A stretch of 64,000 nucleotides of DNA, taken from assembly GCF_003086295.3 (NCBI RefSeq), contig NC_092047.1:64460054-64524053 (forward strand), written 5' to 3'. The DNA is from Arachis hypogaea (lineage: Eukaryota > Streptophyta > Magnoliopsida > Fabales > Fabaceae). The position numbers and the translations under genes are program-made. The notes beneath the pieces were generated by a model. That model was not told where the DNA came from and did no database searches. It saw only the letters and a list, made by a program, of their open reading frames with translations. Positions 1-11,633 of this stretch are shown in pieces (position 1 is the stretch's first letter; every line of letters begins with the position of its first letter).

Positions 1-345
1 CCGGCATTAATCATATACAGCCTATCATGGAATGAATATATTAGAAGATGGAGTAGATGGTAAGAAAAGTTGATCCAGAAGGAAAAAGCATCTTCGAAGC
101 CTCAACCGCTCTCATACCATTGATTTCACACCTATCTAGTAACATTTTATTTATTGATCTGTTTTATGTATTTTCTCGTGACAATTATATTTTCTATCCG
201 CCTAACTAAGATCTAAAGGTAACCACTGCTTTCTCAAACCAACAATCTCCGTGGGATCGACCCTCACTCACCTGAGGTATTACATGGACGACCCGGTATA
301 CTTGCCAATCTATCTGTGCGAAACGTGAAGAGTTAGTTTCATGCA
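1..345 (+). repeat. 3' part of a plus-strand LTR (cut by window edge)
   Basis: This stretch reads like the last third of a legume LTR. It holds the phrase CAATCTCCGTGGGATCGACC near 245-264, which recurs in LTR ends at about 28,480 (plus) and in reverse near 53,770 and 62,290. It ends in CA near 345. Its start and target-site duplication lie outside the window, so the family and boundary are uncertain. Confidence 0.5.
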
Positions 346-349
346 CCGG

Positions 350-377
350 ACATGCTATTGTTTAAGTGTGGAAAAAT
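350..377 (+). other. polypurine-tract-like segment before an LTR start
   Basis: The order GACATGCTATTG, TTTAAGTGTGG, a short A run and then TGATGAATCC matches the polypurine-tract/LTR junctions seen in reverse at 25,380 and 63,961 (TTTAAGTGTGGG before TGAT). It suggests that a plus-strand element ends here and its 3' LTR begins at 378. Only about 4 bases separate this from the preceding LTR piece, so the inside of the element is almost entirely gone or the two pieces come from different elements. Confidence 0.4.
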
Positions 378-1710
378 TGATGAATCCTTATTTGATGATA
401 AATTTTGGCTTGAATTAAGTAGATTTCATCACATAAACCCACATTTGTTCACTTGAGTAGCATAGTTTTGTGATTTTCCTCTAAATTGTACCTAAATGTA
501 AAAAAATGCTTTTTAGACTTCAAAATTGTTAATTTTAATTCCCTTAAATTCTATACATTGATATATTTGTTAAGTGATTCCAGGTTTAGAAATCACCGAT
601 GGATTGGAAGAAGCGAAAAAAGAACCATGCAAGAGTGGAAAATCATGAATTAGTGGAGCTTGGAACTTCAATGTACCCACGTACTCACCACTATTGCCGA
701 GTGCGCATCGCCTGATTTCATTGTCCATGTACGCGGACCTTATTTCCACATACGCAGAAATCCAAACTCGTGCCTCATTAATGGAGCATGTGATGGCAAT
801 TTCTGAAACTCTTTTGGCTCAGTTTCATGCCCAAATAGAGGAAAATAGGATGATGGGTGAAGGAGACCAACACACATACATCATTTTAGTTTTAGTTTTA
901 ACATGTTTTAGGTTAGATTTCTAGAGAGAGAAGCTCCAACTTCTCTCTAGATTTATAGGTTTTTTAGTTTAATTTCTCTCTAGTTTTAGGTTTTGATTTT
1001 ATTTTTGGTTTAGTTTTCTTTATATTTTCTTGTTCTTGTATCTTGATTTATCTAGTTTCTCTTGTTAATTTCTCTATTTTGCCACTTTTAGTTTATGAAA
1101 TCTCTTGTTAATTCCCTTTTCTTTAATGCAATTTAATGTTTTATATTTTCTTGTGGTTAAATTTAATTTTTGTTATTGATTCCTTGCAATTGGTAGTCTT
1201 CGATTTTATTATTCTTGCAATTTACCATGCTCTTATTTTTATGCACACCAAGTGCTTGATAAAATGTCTCTCTTAGTTTTGTGGTAGATTTTTAACACTC
1301 TTGGTTTGGTATTGAGGACTTAGGTGCCTTGATGTCATTGATGTCTAATGTAATTGGTAATTTAGGGTTGTTAGTCGGTTTTCGGATCAACTATGTCCAT
1401 TTGATTTCTCCCTCCAATGTTAGAGGAAAGCTAAGTGGAATTAACTATTTGAAGTTGCCATGTTATGGTCAATGATCTAGATAGAAAACCTTAATTCTTA
1501 ATCCTTACCAGGAGTGACTTTTAGCATTTATATTATCTTAGTTGTTAGCTTTACTTTCTTGCAATTTACATTTCCCGTTCAGCATTCCAAAATACCAAAA
1601 GTATCTCACAACCAATAATATGCACACTTCACTGCAATTCTTTTGATAGACGACCTAAGATCTAATACTCTCAGTATTTTTATTGGTTTGACTAAAGTGA
1701 CAAAGTAATT
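378..1710 (+). repeat. LTR fragment, plus strand
   Basis: It opens with TGATGAATCC after a polypurine-like tract. It contains the CTAGAGAGAGAAGC / CTTCTCTCTAG hairpin and the 'TTTAGTTTAATTTCTCTC' leader-like text (900-1000) that other LTRs here carry in reverse (23,150-23,200; 24,790-24,820). The right limit is approximate. Short open frames inside it look like noise because they carry no recognisable domain. Confidence 0.45.
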
Positions 1711-2267
1711 AAACTAAATTTGACTAAGTTGCAGAAAACCAAAATTTCTGGTTTTAGTGCCCATGCACCCTATGGTGCGGATGCATGCAACAGAGTAGGT
1801 GTTGACACTCGTGCGTACGCATGAGGGTATGGGTATGCACGTCTTGCAAATTTTACAAGCTGTGCATAGATGCATACGCATGATGTCCTGTTTTTTACAC
1901 AAACTTCTGTTTTTAACTATTTGAATTCCTGGCAAGCTTATAAACTTTCATAAACCCAAGTTTTGGCCAAAAATGATATTTTTTATTGTTTAACAAATCC
2001 TTTAGCCTTCCAAACCTCTATAACTACTTTTTAAAGTCTGATACCTATTTTCTAAGCATAGAAAGCAGAGTAAACCTATGAAGGAAGATTGTGAAAGGAA
2101 GTACTTGACTTAAAAGGTGTAAATGAAGTTAGAATTTGTAAGGCAAGAAGTGAATGATTGGTTTGATGAGAATGATTAAAAGTGATTGTGAGGACAACGA
2201 TTATGAATGTAAAGGGTGACTCTATATTCTGTTCTATTTTTCTTGCATCATTTTCTCTCTATTTGTA

Positions 2268-2524
2268 AAGTGTGACGGGCACTATATTCTAAGAGTGTGG
2301 CGGGTACTATATCCCAAGAGTGTAGTGGGCACTAAATCCCAAGAGTGTGGGAGTACTTTACCTCATAAAGTGTAGCAGGCACTATATCCTAAGAGTGTGG
2401 CGAGTACTATATCGCAAGAGTGTGGAAACACTTTTTCCGAGAAATGCAGCAGGCACTATATCCCATGAGTGTGGTGGGCACTATATCCTAAGAGTGTGAT
2501 GGACACTATATCCCAAGAGTGTGG
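2268..2524 (+). repeat. 25-bp tandem repeat array
   Basis: About ten degenerate units follow the form AGAGTGTGGCGGGCACTATA plus TCCCA. Most are exactly 25 bases apart; two places carry longer variant units (TTTACCTCATAA, TTTTTCCGAGAA). The array lies inside the chromovirus-like LTR. Copies differ at several positions, so it is not a recent expansion. Confidence 0.85.
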
Positions 2525-3372
2525 ATGCATGTCAGAGAGACGATATCCGGATTAGTTACCGGATGTGTCGGATTCTGGCAATATAACCGATATGTGAGCT
2601 CATGGCCACTAGGATAGGCATGCATCATATGCATTTGTATGATTTTTTTGAGTATGCATTTGTATTGGTTTGCCTAATTGCTTATCTGTGATTAATTGCT
2701 ATCTGATCTGTTTGATGTAACTGCTATCTATATTTTTGTTTGTGCTTGTATCTGAGAGACCCCTCATATGGTGGAGGCACGATGAGAATTGTTCCACTAG
2801 TTATTCAGAGGTTTGAAAGAGAGAGGAGATGAAGAGTTAGTTTTGAAATGAGAATCCTTTTGGTAGATTACAGGACTTTATGGTATAGTACTGATTTTAA
2901 GTTTGATTCTGATTGTCGGAGTTCTAGGAATGGCTTTGGCTTTTCCAGAAACATATATATTATCTATGTGGGCACCTTTACCATACTGAGAACCCCCTGT
3001 TCTCATTCCATACATATATTGTTATTTTTGGATGTAGGACGCAAGGCACCTCACTGAGCATTCTGGAGACACTTTGGAAGTGAAGAACTCTTTTGGGACT
3101 TAGTGTTTGTATTTTATTTATGTATATATTGTAAATAGATTCTCTGAATTTATATATTTTATTTTATCCGTCTTAGAGGCTGACTTGGAGAAACAGGTGT
3201 TGTCTTATGTTTTGAGACTTTTGGGATGTATATGTATTTATTTATACTCCAGTCGGCCTTAGCTTCACATGTCGCATCTGGAGTATGATATTTTATATCT
3301 TTCTGCGTGTGTGATGCGCTTTTCTTTTACCGCTTTGTTTACCTTCTTTCTGAAGGCTAGTAGTTTTGACCT

Positions 3373-3376
<4 letters not shown>

Positions 3377-3414
<38 letters not shown>
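3377..3414. repeat. (AT)19 microsatellite
   Basis: An uninterrupted AT dinucleotide run of 38 bases lies just before the terminal part of the chromovirus-like LTR. Confidence 0.95.
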
Positions 3415-3418
<4 letters not shown>

Positions 3419-3498
3419 TTTTATTTTTAGAGGTCGTAATACCTTACCAACACTGTTTTATGACTTAAGCGTAAAGTTTTGTGTGTTAGGATGTTACA

Positions 3499-4290
3499 AG
3501 TAACACATTACTTTTAGTACGATCATGACGTGTTGGAAGTTGGGTCGTTACATAAAGTACTAAAATAATACCTACCAGAAAGTTTATATCTCTGCAAAAA
3601 ATATACCCAAAAGATATACGAACGAGAATAATAAATAAGTCTTCGAAAAGTTTAAAAAGATGACAAAAGTAACAACAATGTTTTTTTTATAACTCGCAAA
3701 CAATTTTCTATTTGACAAACAATTTGTGTATCTAATATAAATTTTTGTAAAAGTATTTAGATTATTATTTAAAAGGTGCATGTTAAAAATTAGAACAAAA
3801 TTTGATCATTTAAAAAATAGACTAAAATTTTCATAGCATAAAATCATGAAATTTTTCAGATGAAATATTTTATTTTCTTAATTAAGTTTGCAAAAATTAT
3901 ATTGCATCAAATTCTATTCTATCAAGTCTTTGCTAAAGATTTATCTATCATGTGTAACTTTTAAAATTATTTTTATGAGCTGCATGAAATTTCGATTACT
4001 ATTAGTTTACCGTGTACAATGGGATCAACAAACACATGGAGTGTAAAAAACTTCTATTACATCGGCCGTGATGCGTATGTATGACTCAAGAAAAAAAAAA
4101 AGAAGTAGCATATTTCCTTACAACTGAAATTGGCATTCTTTTACATACACCATAATAATATAAAATACTTATTTTGCCCATCCCAAACAACTAGGAAAAG
4201 AAATACTCTCTACAAAATAATTATTTTATAGAAGTGTCTTTCATTAGGAAGAAAAAGAAACTTTCAAAAATAGATCAAATTACGGTTCGT
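3499..4290. other. AT-rich intergenic DNA, no gene seen
   Basis: It contains only short frames without recognisable domains. The right part (about 4150-4290) is probably the 3' untranslated and downstream region of the minus-strand LEA-like gene. Confidence 0.6.
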
Positions 4291-5313
4291 TCAATTTTTG
4301 TCCATCCCAAGGGTATGCTTGACGGTGTCTACAGCACCTTGAGCCATGTTCTTCACTTGCTCCCCAGTCTGTAGCCAGAAGATATAGTTCAAATAATTAA
4401 GCCGTTCTAACAATTGCAACCGTGACATAAACAACAATTTATAATCATGTTCTCTGTGAATTTAGAATTTCATAACAACCTGTTGGAGGAAACCAGCAGC
4501 TTCCTCTTTATTTTCTTCACGAGCTTGTCCTGTGGTGTTGTAAGCCGCTTGAGCCTTATCTGCTGCTGCTGAGGCTGAATCCTTAGCAGCTTGAAAGCTT
4601 GCTTCAGTTTGGGCCTGATCAAATCAAACGAAGGATTAAATTCTTTCTTGATTCTTGAAGAGAGCAATAACAATAGATTTCTTAGGCCAAATAGAGAATT
4701 AAGACATAGACACATAAACACAAAATCATGTTTAGTAAATAATGAGACAAGGATAAAAATATTGTATCCTGAGATATTGAATTAGTGTATTTTATATACT
4801 TTTTATCAAAAAAGACATAAAGATATTGGGAGAAGACAATTTATTTTTTTATTATCACTATTAATTTATCATAATTATATTTTTTATCATTTTTTTAATT
4901 ATGTGTAAAAGAAAAAATAGACATACATTAAATCTTTAATTGTTTATTATATTTTATATTCAATTTATTATAAAATAAAATATAAACAAATTAATTTTTG
5001 TATCTTTATTTTTTGTGTTTTATCTCATTCTATTTTTAAAATTAAATGTAGTCTTACTGTTAAATATTTTTTGTTCTTGCTTGGATTCAACCAATTCCTT
5101 AGGCTATGAGGCCAAGATATTTGCCAACCTAACCAATCTTATGTTGGTTAATGAAAGATAAATTAACAAGAACATGTCCTTCCAAATTCAAAAATATGGA
5201 ATAACATATAGCACTAAAACGTGTAAAAGTTGAAAATTGAAAAAAATAAAAAATAAAAAATGAATTTTTACCTTAGCTTGGCCTGCATTGTAGCTTTGTT
5301 GGGCACTTGACAT
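4291..5313 (-). CDS. small KIN/LEA-like stress protein, three exons
   Basis: Three exons on the minus strand give an 84-residue protein: exon 1 5313-5272 (14 codons from ATG), exon 2 4614-4480 (45 codons), exon 3 4368-4291 (25 codons plus TGA). All introns are GT-AG and all junctions fall between codons. The protein starts MSSAQQSYNAGQ, has an alanine/glutamine/lysine-rich middle (KDSASAAADKAQAAYN) and ends GAVDTVKHTLGMDKN. The YNAGQ start and the GA-D-VK-x-x-LGM-K end match the plant KIN1/KIN2 (COR6.6)-LEA-like family of small hydrophilic, probably cytosolic proteins induced by ABA, cold or drought. That role is family knowledge; induction here is not shown. The size is normal for the family. 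It is the only host gene recognised in the window, and it is too short per exon to appear as a long open frame. Confidence 0.85.
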
Positions 5314-5418
5314 GATTTGTTTCCTTACTTGAAAAACAACAAAGGATGTAAGAAAACTTGATGAAGGTTACTTTGTGTTATCGGTAGTTTTTGCTACTAT
5401 TGAAATCGTTCTATAAGG

Positions 5419-5426
5419 TATTTATA
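5419..5426 (-). promoter_or_regulatory. TATA box of the KIN/LEA-like gene
   Basis: On the minus strand this reads TATAAATA in the context CACTATAAATACC, about 106 bases upstream of the ATG at 5313. That leaves room for a 5' leader of around 75 bases. No clear ACGTG element was seen between it and the Helitron-like copy. A GACGTGGC word lies inside that element at about 5710. Confidence 0.6.
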
Positions 5427-5674
5427 GTGTTTTGGTACCTTGCTCTTCGTTTAGTTTATGAGATCAGAGGAAATGCACAAATGTAGAATCCTTTCTCGTC
5501 AATGATGAGCGCATTTTTCGCCATAGGCCTTCTGCTCTCCACAAGAGAAAAACTAACGCATTCAAAGATTTGGTGAATAAATTCCCATCCATATATCCAT
5601 GATTTCAGAGATGATAAATAATGTAGATTTTATAAAACCACAAACTATTAGTAAGTGTACCGAATTGTATCAAA

Positions 5675-6260
5675 TCTATTCTATTATATAAAAATTGGGT
5701 TTGTGCACTTAATGATGGAGCTGACGTGGCATGTTTCTGAGAGTGTTTCCGAATTTATTTCTTTTAACTCATTAAATACAAGTTATTACGATAAACTAAC
5801 TATATTAATTAATTGATTTGATTAGATATTTAAATATCATTTAATTTATTATAATTTATATCAATTTGATTTGGTAGTATTTTTTAATTTATTTATTTTA
5901 ATATTCTGTTAATATTTTTTAATTTATTTCTTTTAATTTATTAAACCAAATTTATTTTGTGTACTAATTAATTAATTTGATTAATTTATTAGTCATTAAA
6001 ATAATAAATGTATGAATAAAATAGGCAATTGAAATATTTTCAACTAATAATTAAATCAAATAAAATCATATCATATATATTGAGCTAAATTCAAATCATG
6101 TGAATTAAGGACTAAATTAAAATGAGATAATTTCTTACTTATTCAAGTTGAGTGCAATCAATATAAATTAATTTTGTTAGATAATCATAGTTGTCTGGTC
6201 AACTATATATAGATGGTCACATAAAATTATAAGAATCGTGATTTTTATCACTCTTACTAT
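5675..6260 (+). mobile_element. Helitron-like non-autonomous element, copy 1
   Basis: It starts TCTATTCTATTATATAAA after an A, followed by a run including CACTTAATGATGGAGCTGAC. The same start, also after an A, occurs at 6965. Helitrons begin with TC and insert after A, and many plant ones start with this kind of TCTA-TATTATATAAA text. The two copies align throughout, and both last about 0.53-0.59 kb. No terminal inverted repeats or target duplications were found, which fits a Helitron. A clear 3' hairpin plus CTRR end was not proven, so another MITE class remains possible. Confidence 0.5.
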
Positions 6261-6311
6261 TTCAATTCAAAATTATAAGAATCGCGATTTTTATCGCTCT
6301 TACTATTTTAT
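6223..6311 (+). repeat. 46-bp tandem duplication
   Basis: Two units starting AAAATTATAAGAATCG at 6223 and 6269 are 46 bases apart. Each holds a short palindrome-like core (AATCGCGATT in unit 2) and ends in CTCTTACTATTT. It lies at the end of the first Helitron-like copy and may be a duplicated 3' end. Confidence 0.8.
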
Positions 6312-6964
6312 ATTCAATTTCTATTACTGTGGATGGAAGTTGACCTGTAACAATTCAAAATGGCCAATGTATTTTTTTATAGTATTAGATAGAAGAATAT
6401 TTGTTAAAATGAATATATCCATTGTAATGAATTTTTTTTCAATTGTTATATTTTTATGTCAGTCGTGTAAATTCTTTGAAAGTAGAAGATAATAAAATAG
6501 GTTGACTTTAATATCATTAGAAACTAAATTTAATAGTTCAAATAAGCACCACTAATTATGTTAAAAAAGTAATTTTATAATAATAATATGATTTGCATAT
6601 TAATTTTTTTTGAGTAAAGTCATTTCAAAATTAAATGTAGAAATTAGACTCAATTACGCTAAAATTTTAAAGGTAATATAGAATTTGACAACAAAAATAA
6701 CATTCATTCAGGAAGTACATTTATTTATGGTTATTTCCTAATTATAAATAATAATAAGACTTATGAAAAAATATTAATATCATCATTTTTATTATTAAAT
6801 CATAATATTAGGTAGTTGATAGTTTTATAGGCAGAAATTATTAAGTAATTACGTAAAAATTTACAACAAACAAGCAATAAGGATTAAGAAAAAATCGATT
6901 ATATAATACCAATTTGATAATTAAAATATGTCACATATCATATTCTCATATATTCTACTTATTA
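6312..6964. other. AT-rich spacer, nothing recognised
   Basis: It lies between two copies of the Helitron-like element. There is no domain, no terminal repeat and no credible exon. Confidence 0.5.
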
Positions 6965-7141
6965 TCTATTCTATTATATAAAAATTAGGTTTCTGCACTT
7001 AATGATGGAGTTAATGTGACATGCTTATGAGAATGTTTAGCGATTTGTTTCTTTTAACTCATTAAATACAATTTATTAATAAATTACCTATATCAATTAA
7101 CTGATTTGATTAGATATTTAAATATCACATAATGTATTATA
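6965..7141 (+). mobile_element. Helitron-like copy 2, left part
   Basis: It matches the first 170 or so bases of the copy at 5675, starting TCTATTCTATTATATAAA and continuing to ATAATTTATAT. It then breaks off at the left end of the CACTA transposon. The rest of the copy resumes at about 20,404. Confidence 0.6.
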
Positions 7142-7290
7142 ATTTATATTTGTTAACGGAGGTTTTAAAAAAATACTGTAAATTTGAATTTGAAAACAAA
7201 ACATTTTATTTTATTTTATTAAAAAAATTATTAACGGGAGTTTTAATTTTAAATATTAGGGTTTTTAAAAACCCCCTTAAATTAAAAACA
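7142..7290 (+). repeat. left subterminal repeats of the CACTA element
   Basis: Three related words lie in 150 bases: TTAACGGAGGTTTTAAA, TTAACGGGAGTTTTAA and GGGTTTTTAAAAACCCCC. They mirror the words at the right end. In En/Spm elements such repeats bind the TnpA protein. Here binding is inferred from position only. Confidence 0.55.
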
Positions 7291-7589
7291 ATTTGCCCAC
7301 ACAATCTTACAGGCGCACAAACCTCTTCTTCCCGCGAAACCCAATTTTTTCTCCTCCCACCCTTTTCTGCTCCCACTCTTCTAACATTGTAACTGCTTCT
7401 GAATTTCTTCATTGATTGCTGCTGTTCGTCATTGTGCCTCGCGTTCGTGTTGCTGCTGCTGTTAGCGGGCGCGTGTTGCTGCTGCTGTTCCTGTTCACAT
7501 TCGGGTTCGGGTTCGTCTTGCTGCTGCTGTTCACGTTCCATTGCTGCTGCTGTTCGCGTTCATAGTGGCAGCTGTACTTTTATACAAAG
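7291..7589 (+). other. probable untranslated leader exon of the CACTA transcript
   Basis: It is a relatively GC-richer block with GCTGCTGCTGTT repeats and CGGGTTCGGGTTCG. It ends in ATACAAAG followed by GTAACAATT, a good splice donor. It lies between the left subterminal repeats and the transposase, where a 5' leader exon is expected. There is no convincing open frame; the glutamine-rich antisense frame here is a product of the triplet repeats. Confidence 0.35.
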
Positions 7590-10500
7590 GTAACAATTTT
7601 GTAGCATATACAGATGGAAAAAGTTAGGGTTCATACGCTCATATTTGAATTGCATGTGTGATAAATAAAAGAGGGATTTGTTGCCATGGTTATACAGAAC
7701 TTTGTTTATTTAGGTTAATGTGTCCTCCATTTAAATGAATTGCTGCTTGAGTCTCTCTTCAATGCTAATTCTTGATTCTGTACTGCTTTATTATTGTTCT
7801 GTTTTTACTTTTTTTTCTAAACTTCATATTAAATCGATAGAAGGAAAACAGAAATAAAAAATTTGAATACAGAAGGAAAAAAGAAATAAATGATAGACAA
7901 GACAAGTGAATTCACCAAAAAATAAGTATTTCTAATGTGCGTCGACTTCAATATCTTCGATGTACAATATATGTCCGTTCTTAGAGCTTATAGTGCTTTC
8001 GATGTTCTTTAAATGTATTTGTTGTCAATACGGGGTGCTTTCATATTGGATCGGAGCACACATGTCCAGCACTTGTTGTATATGATACAAGAGATTTTCA
8101 GTAATAACTCATCACTTTCTGATAGAGATCACAAATAATCATGTGGGGATAAGGTTATCTTTGAAAAATTGAGAGATTTCATATCATATTTATGTTCTCA
8201 TACAATTTAGTCACTTGCAATTTGCAAGTGTAATGTTTATTAAATGTTATTTTACGCAAGAATTTTATACTACCAATTGATTAAACTTTTCCCATGATTT
8301 AGTGGTTGCTAATATATCAGTACTTGTTTTGGATGAATCATATATGGGACACAGCCTTTGAATACTTTTCCCCTATTCTTTACTTCCCACAATGATCCCT
8401 CTCTCCATTTCTGCAATTTTTCAATCTCTTTCTCAATACAAACAAAGATATTGATTAATTAAAAGCATAAAATAGTTTAGTTAATTTAATTTGGTTATCT
8501 AGCTATAGCTGTTGTCAGTTCTTGCTGAATGACTTATTGTGGCTGAACAATTTGGATTAGAGTTGATTATTCCTTCCCATAGAAAATATAAAATATATTC
8601 ATTATTTTTCTTATCTAACTCACTGTCTTCTCATCACTTCTCAATAATGGTAAAATTTTAATAAATATATATCTAGAATGCATTAACCAATTAAAAAAAC
8701 ATCAATGGAACCAAAACCTGATTTCCACGCCAAGAGAAATGAAGCTCTATACTTGAGCTTCCAAAAACGCTGAGTTAACTCTAAACCAATGTTATACTAG
8801 AAACCAAGATATAACGAAAAATAAATCCGTGACTTTTCTTCCTAATCTCTTAATTTCTCTCATGTGATATTATACTAGTTTTATTCTTCTACAGAAATGA
8901 GAAAGAAGAACCAAATAACCTAAGATATGACTCAAGAATAATCTATGACATAATAGTCAGATTTAGAAAAAAAAAATCAGAAGTAGAATAATAACTTACT
9001 TGTAAAAAAGAGGAAGAATGTCTTCCACAAAACGTGTTTGCTCAATGCTTCATCTCTTTCTCTCAATTTTTGTTGATACGTATGCTTGCTCATATAACTT
9101 CTAGCAGCTTTCTTTCCAATCCAAATCTGTTGCATTACTCTTTTCTTTCCTGTCCGCCGTTGCCATTTTGCCAGTTGCTAAACCACACATTTTATTTCAT
9201 TTATTGGTGTCACCATATTATTTTCTTTTGTGAAAAATCTTAGAGAACATTTATTATTTTTTATTATTATTTTAGTTATTAATTTAACTTTTTTAATTTA
9301 ATAATTTAACAATATACTCATATTTTTAAAAATTAATCATTAATTAATAACAAAAAACAATAAATTTTGATGAATTTCTAATATTCTTTTCTTTTTATTT
9401 CTCATATGTCAAGATTATATAATCAATTTGACTCTCAAGTCCATGTTACCATGATAAAATGTTATCTATATCTATCTATTATTATACTACTAGCTAGGTT
9501 CCAAAAAGAAGACAACGTCTTAAGATTCTTAATTAAATTCTTGGCTGACTACTATATATGGTGTATTAATAGTTTTGATTCCTACTAGAGTACTAGAGTA
9601 CTTCTACTATGTAGGTTTATTTAATAGAAAATTGGAGGACTATAAACTAGTAATACATTAAAAGAAAAGACAAAAAAACGTTAGCATAAGCCTTCGATTG
9701 ATATTTGGCTATAGGCCTTGATGAGATCAATAATTTTTTAGAACTCTGTGAGTGGATATTGAAGATAATATCTTAGTAATTTGTTAGATGTTATTGATTT
9801 TTTTGAATTTGATATTTAGCTTGTTGAAAGGTGAAATGGTATTTAGATACTCCAAGCTCATTTGAAACAAAGAATGCTTTATGCTTCATTAACTTGGACT
9901 TCCTCATTTCTCAATTAAAATCTGTTGAAAAAATTTGAAGCAAACCTAATATGGGAAATTTAAAGCTTTTAATTTTTATAAATAACTTTTTTTTCTATTT
10001 TCCTCTCCTATCCCTAGCATGATGTTCTATATTGAGAGAAATTATTTTTTCTGTTTTTGTTATACCAAGAGCTGAATTTTTTCGTAACCTGTTAGGTAGA
10101 ATTTAATGTTGCAAATTTCATTTGTGGGAATTGATTAAAGAAAATTAGGTGCTAAATTTGTAGATAGAATGAGAAAATCTAGATGATTAAATTGTGAACA
10201 TAAAAAATAGAAATAGTCAGTTTTGACTTATTTTGACAAGTCCATATAATGAAACTCTTCTTGAAAGCTCCATAGAATACCTTGCCATCTATATATACGA
10301 GTCAGTGCCACAATCACTCACAGTTATTATTATTAGTGGTATGAATCTTATTATCATGTACTACTAATTAATAACAAAACATTAGTTACATGCTTAAGAT
10401 GCATTCTTTTTTATTTGATTAATATGCATATTGTAACGATAATAATAACGACCCTTGAGTTTTTATTTATCTTGGGATGCCTAAGTTGTAATGTTTGTCT

Positions 10501-11633
10501 CGCTGTGTCAGTTTTGTATTTAAATTGAGTTCATCCTGTCTTAATTGAAGTTAAAATAAAGGGAAACGTTTTTTTTTTATAATTGAGCTTTTTATGTTGC
10601 ATTTTGTTATTCAAAATTAAAGTTTTCATTTGCCGATGCTTATACTAAACTGTTTTAATCTTTTTTTTTTTTGAAAATTGTTTGTATCTGAATAGTTTAT
10701 TTGGCATATTTGTTGCTCTTATTTCACGGATACATTCGGTTCTAATCCAATTTATTCTGTCGAATCCTTTTACAAGATAATTCTCTGACTCAATAAAGTA
10801 GTTACATGTTCTTTATTCTAAATAAAATAGTTATAATTGTTAAAATTCTATGTATCTCATTTTTGGAATTTTATTTTTGAAATACCTATCCTCCCTTCTA
10901 GGTTCTAGTGATTTTTTTGTTTTTCTAGTTTTTGGTTTATTTAACTGCTTGACATGACGAAACTTCAAAAATATTTTTAAACAGCTAAAACTTGAACATA
11001 AAAAACACATAGTAACATTTACATGTAAACAAAATTTATAAAATATAACACTTTTTATAGTTTCTTACCACATAAAAATAAATGATTAACTGTATAAATA
11101 AATATTTTAAAATACTTTAGAATGGTATTCTCCGAGTCTTGAAGGGTTTAAAATATCGAATAATTAAATTAAAACTTAACTTTTTATAGTTAGAATGGTT
11201 GCCATAAAAACTTATAATATTTATTGAATATATTTTTGACAAAAAATTTAATTAAAAAACTAACCAAGTATAAAATAAAACTAAATTAATTACATATAAA
11301 ATAATTATTCAAGTCCTTAAAGGTGATATGAAAAAATATATCTACTTAGAATTTAGTATAAAAGATTAAAACTTAAAAAGTTGTAAGTTGTTAAAATTCT
11401 CTATTAGTCTACACCAATAAAACACCACCAATACTTAAAGAATATTAAAATATTTGTGTGTAAAAAACTTAAAAAAATCAATGAGACATAAAATAGCATT
11501 CAAAAATAAATTACTTATTATAATGATTATGATAACGAGTTTTAATGTATTAATTACTGTAAAAAAATAAATTAATTATTCCTTTTCAATGTTACAACTT
11601 AGTTTACTTTTTGGTTGCATAAATTAGTTACAA
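7590..11633 (+). other. long AT-rich stretch upstream of the transposase
   Basis: About 4 kb has no recognisable domain or tRNA. It may be one long intron between the leader exon and the transposase start, or it may contain an old unrecognised insertion. Small frames at 9034-9243 and 9406-9588 lack any family resemblance. Confidence 0.4.

Larger units (their letters stand above)
1720..3498 (+). repeat. chromovirus-like (Tekay/Del type) LTR or 3' end
   Basis: The segment ends with GTCGTAATACCTTACC, then TATGACTTAAGC, then a terminal GATGTTACA. This is the typical end of legume Del/Tekay-like gypsy LTRs, as remembered. It includes the 25-bp tandem array and a long AT microsatellite. No coding domain is visible. 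The left boundary was not resolved, and a different retrotransposon family is possible. Confidence 0.5.

Noticed and set aside
2268..2524. Regular repeat array resembling a CRISPR at first sight
   Set aside because: It is a direct 25-bp tandem with no unique spacers, in plant retroelement DNA.
4470..4785. Frames of 64-83 codons over the LEA-like gene
   Set aside because: They run through an intron or in the wrong frame. The spliced minus-strand model explains the region better.
7206..7541. Glutamine/glutamate-rich antisense frame
   Set aside because: It is produced by GCTGCTGCTGTT repeats in a probable leader exon and has no domain.
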